Shown: in pieces, positions 53,901 through 56,900 of the stretch
Position numbering within the stretch: position 1 is the stretch's first letter
Layout: every line of letters begins with the position of its first letter
DNA from: Maniola hyperantus
Lineage: Eukaryota; Arthropoda; Insecta; Lepidoptera; Nymphalidae
Assembly: GCF_902806685.2 (NCBI RefSeq)
Contig: NC_048538.1
Span: 558,001-622,000 of the forward strand
Reading direction: 5' to 3'
DNA: 64,000 bases
Program-made: the position numbers and the translations under genes
The notes under the pieces: generated by a model
What the model was told of the DNA's origin: nothing
Databases searched by the model: none
Seen by the model: the letters and a program-made list of their open reading frames with translations, nothing else

Positions 53901-56900
53901 GGCCTTCCCTAAAGAGCGCCACCACACTCGGTCCTCAGCCTTCCTCATCCAGCCACTTCCCGCCAGCCTCTTTATATCGTCGGTCCATCGTGCTGGAGGG
54001 CGTCCCACACTACGCTTGCTTAAACGCGGTCTCCACTCAAGGACTTTCCCTACAGTACGCGGCAGAAAATAATATACATCGGCCTTTAGAATGACATTTC
54101 GGCTTTGTAGAGCGTTGTCTCTGCCACTCATATTATTTTCTACCGCGTACTGTAACTGTCAGTTTGAGCTGGCAGTGGTCTTAGTTTTTCTGCGGGACTC
54201 TTTCTTCGTTTCAAATCTTATGCTTCAGAGAAATTGAAGCTGGCTGAACCACTTTTGTGGATCGAGCCGTTTGCTGGCGTCCACGATAAGGATTTAATGA
54301 TATTGATCCAACATTTATGGGCTTGCAGCGAACATTTCGGAGACCATAACGGACGAGGTGTGCGGCGGCTCGTCGGGCGGCTGCCTGGCGTGGTGCTCGC
54401 GCAGCGGCGAGCGCCACGAGCTGTTCGGCAAGGACCTGCCGCACGCGGAGAAGCTGGAGAAGTTCGTCGAGGACGTCAAGTGAGTCGCGCGTAGCTGCCT
54501 TTCTGTTCAACATCGCCCAACCCGGTAACATTCTGACGACAGTCTAGGGAGAGTGAATTTCCGCGCGTATCCAAATTTTCTGACACAGTTTCTTGGTAAT
54601 CGGTTGACCGTAAAATTGGGATACACGCTGGAAGGGTATTTTGCTCATACATTTTGAACTAGACTCCGGAGACACGCTGCAGACTGTTAGAATGTTACTA
54701 GTCAACGATTCCAAAATACTTTCAAAAGCTTATTTGAGTAGAAAGTCTTTCTATTTGTATTGAACGTATGCTTCTAATGTTTACAGAGTGAGGGGGGTAG
54801 AATATTACCTGCAGACAATTTCTGATAATATGCGACCTTCCTTCGAAAAGGCTACTGGAATAACCTTCTTATGTGCACTTGGATGCAGGTACGGCATCTA
54901 CCCGCTCACAGCGTACGGCGTGTCGCAGCGCGCCCCGTCGCCGGCGGAGCGCGCGCGGGCCTCGTCGGAGAGCGCCCCTGCGTCCCCCGAGCCTCGGGCG
55001 CGCGACCTGGAGACGCGGCGCGTCGTCAACATGATGTGCAGCCTCAAGCCCGCGCCCGCGCCGCCCGCGCCCCCCGCGCCGCCCAGGATGGACCCCGACC
55101 ACGCAGACCTGCTGGTGAGTCACATCTACCCGCTCACAGCGTACGGCGTGTCGCAGCGCGCCCCGTCGCCGGCGGAGCGCGCGCGGGCCTCGTCGGAGAG
55201 CGCCCCTGCGTCCCCCGAGCCTCGGGCGCGCGACCTGGAGACGCGGCGCGTCGTCAACATGATGTGCAGCCTCAAGCCCGCGCCCGCGCCGCCCGCGCCC
55301 CCCGCGCCCCCCGCGCCGCCCAGGATGGACCCCGACCACGCAGACCTGCTGGTGAGTCACATTTGCCTCTATCTGGACCAGCCAGTGCTCGGCGTCCAGC
55401 ATCCATCGAGATGGCGTGCGGCGCGCGGATCATTAGAGCATGCCCCGCGTCCCCTGAGCCTCAAGCGCGCGACCTGGAGACAGTGCGTGGTAGGATGGAT
55501 CTCGATCATAGACATGCTAATGAGTGTGTTATTTCCCATTTTTTTTATAAAGAATATTAGCCATGTTAAATGACTAATATTCCCCTTTCCTCTCCAACTA
55601 AGCGTCAGGCTTGTGCTAGGAGTAGGTACGACAATAGTGCAACGGGCGGGGTTCGAACCGTCGACCTTTCGGTTTTCAGTCCACTCCTTTACCGGTTGAG
55701 CTATTGAGGCTCTTTATCTGAACTACACAGGTCACACCGGAGTATCAAGCATTGTGTCCACGATCAGTCAAGATACTTGGTGATTTGACCAAATTCCCCA
55801 AGTATCTCAGGTCCACCTAGTGGAATATCTTCCGACGCTGCACTTTCCGGTGCGAGGTTGCCATTCTAGACGTCTATCGGTTTTTCGAACTATGTACCCT
55901 GCCCGTTGCCACTTCAGCTTCACAATCCGTTGAACTGTTTGGGCTACTCTGATTCGTCTACGAATCTCCTCATTTCTGATTTAATCACGCAGAAAAACTG
56001 CATAGCTCTCTCCATAGCCTGCTGAGTGACTCTGAGCCTTGTTACGAGGCCCATAGCTAGCGACCATGTCTCAGATCCATATGTGCGTGCGTCAGTAGTA
56101 CGGTACCTGATTGTCGTTGCAGATGACGATCCTCCTGCGCATGGACGACAAGATGAACCGCCAGCTCACGTGCGCCGTGTCGCGCCGAGACTCGGCCAAC
56201 GCGCTCGCGCACGAACTCGTGCAACTCGGTTTCATACACGAGGTTAGTTCATTGATTTTTTTTTTATTTTTTTTTATTGGTTTGCCAACAGATAGTACAC
56301 ATATTATAAAATAACAATTACAATTCACAGAGAAAAAATTTAGAGTGTACACCCAATTACTGGCAAACCGGCATGCATTTTAAAAGTTTGCAAGTTTTTT
56401 GGAATGTTTGAACTAAAATTTCTTAAGGCGCAAAACAGCTGTTTTGAAACTGGCATTTTTATGGAGTAGTTTTAAAGCATTAAGTAGCTTAGCAGCTTAC
56501 ATGATTTAATATAATTATGACAAAAACTTTTTTCCGACTTATATAATGTTAGCACCTAGCTAACCCGCGACTTCATACGCGTGGATTTAGGTTATTAAAA
56601 ATCCCGTGGGAACTCTTTGATTTTCCAGCATAAAAAGTAGCCTATGTCACTCTCTTTAACTGTACTTATGCAAAAAATCACGTCAATCGATTGCTCCGTT
56701 GCGACGTGAGTGACAAACCAACACACAAACACACTTTCGCATTTATAATATGGGTACTGATTTCCAAAAATGGATTCCGTAGGCCTTTACTTCAACCGTG
56801 TGTGAAGATTATAACGCACTAATTTTTTATTCGACTCTCATTCCTCTGGAAATCGGTTCCGATATATTCGACGGGTGTGCGAATAGACATCGGGCAAAGC

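Noticed and set aside
54788..54888. Upstream extension of exon 8 with its own Met
   Set aside because: Exon 7 joins at 54889 in the correct phase and yields the conserved DVKYGIYPL. The extension has no homology.
54869..55402. 177-codon minus-strand frame over exon 8
   Set aside because: It is the antisense shadow of GC-rich coding exons on the + strand.
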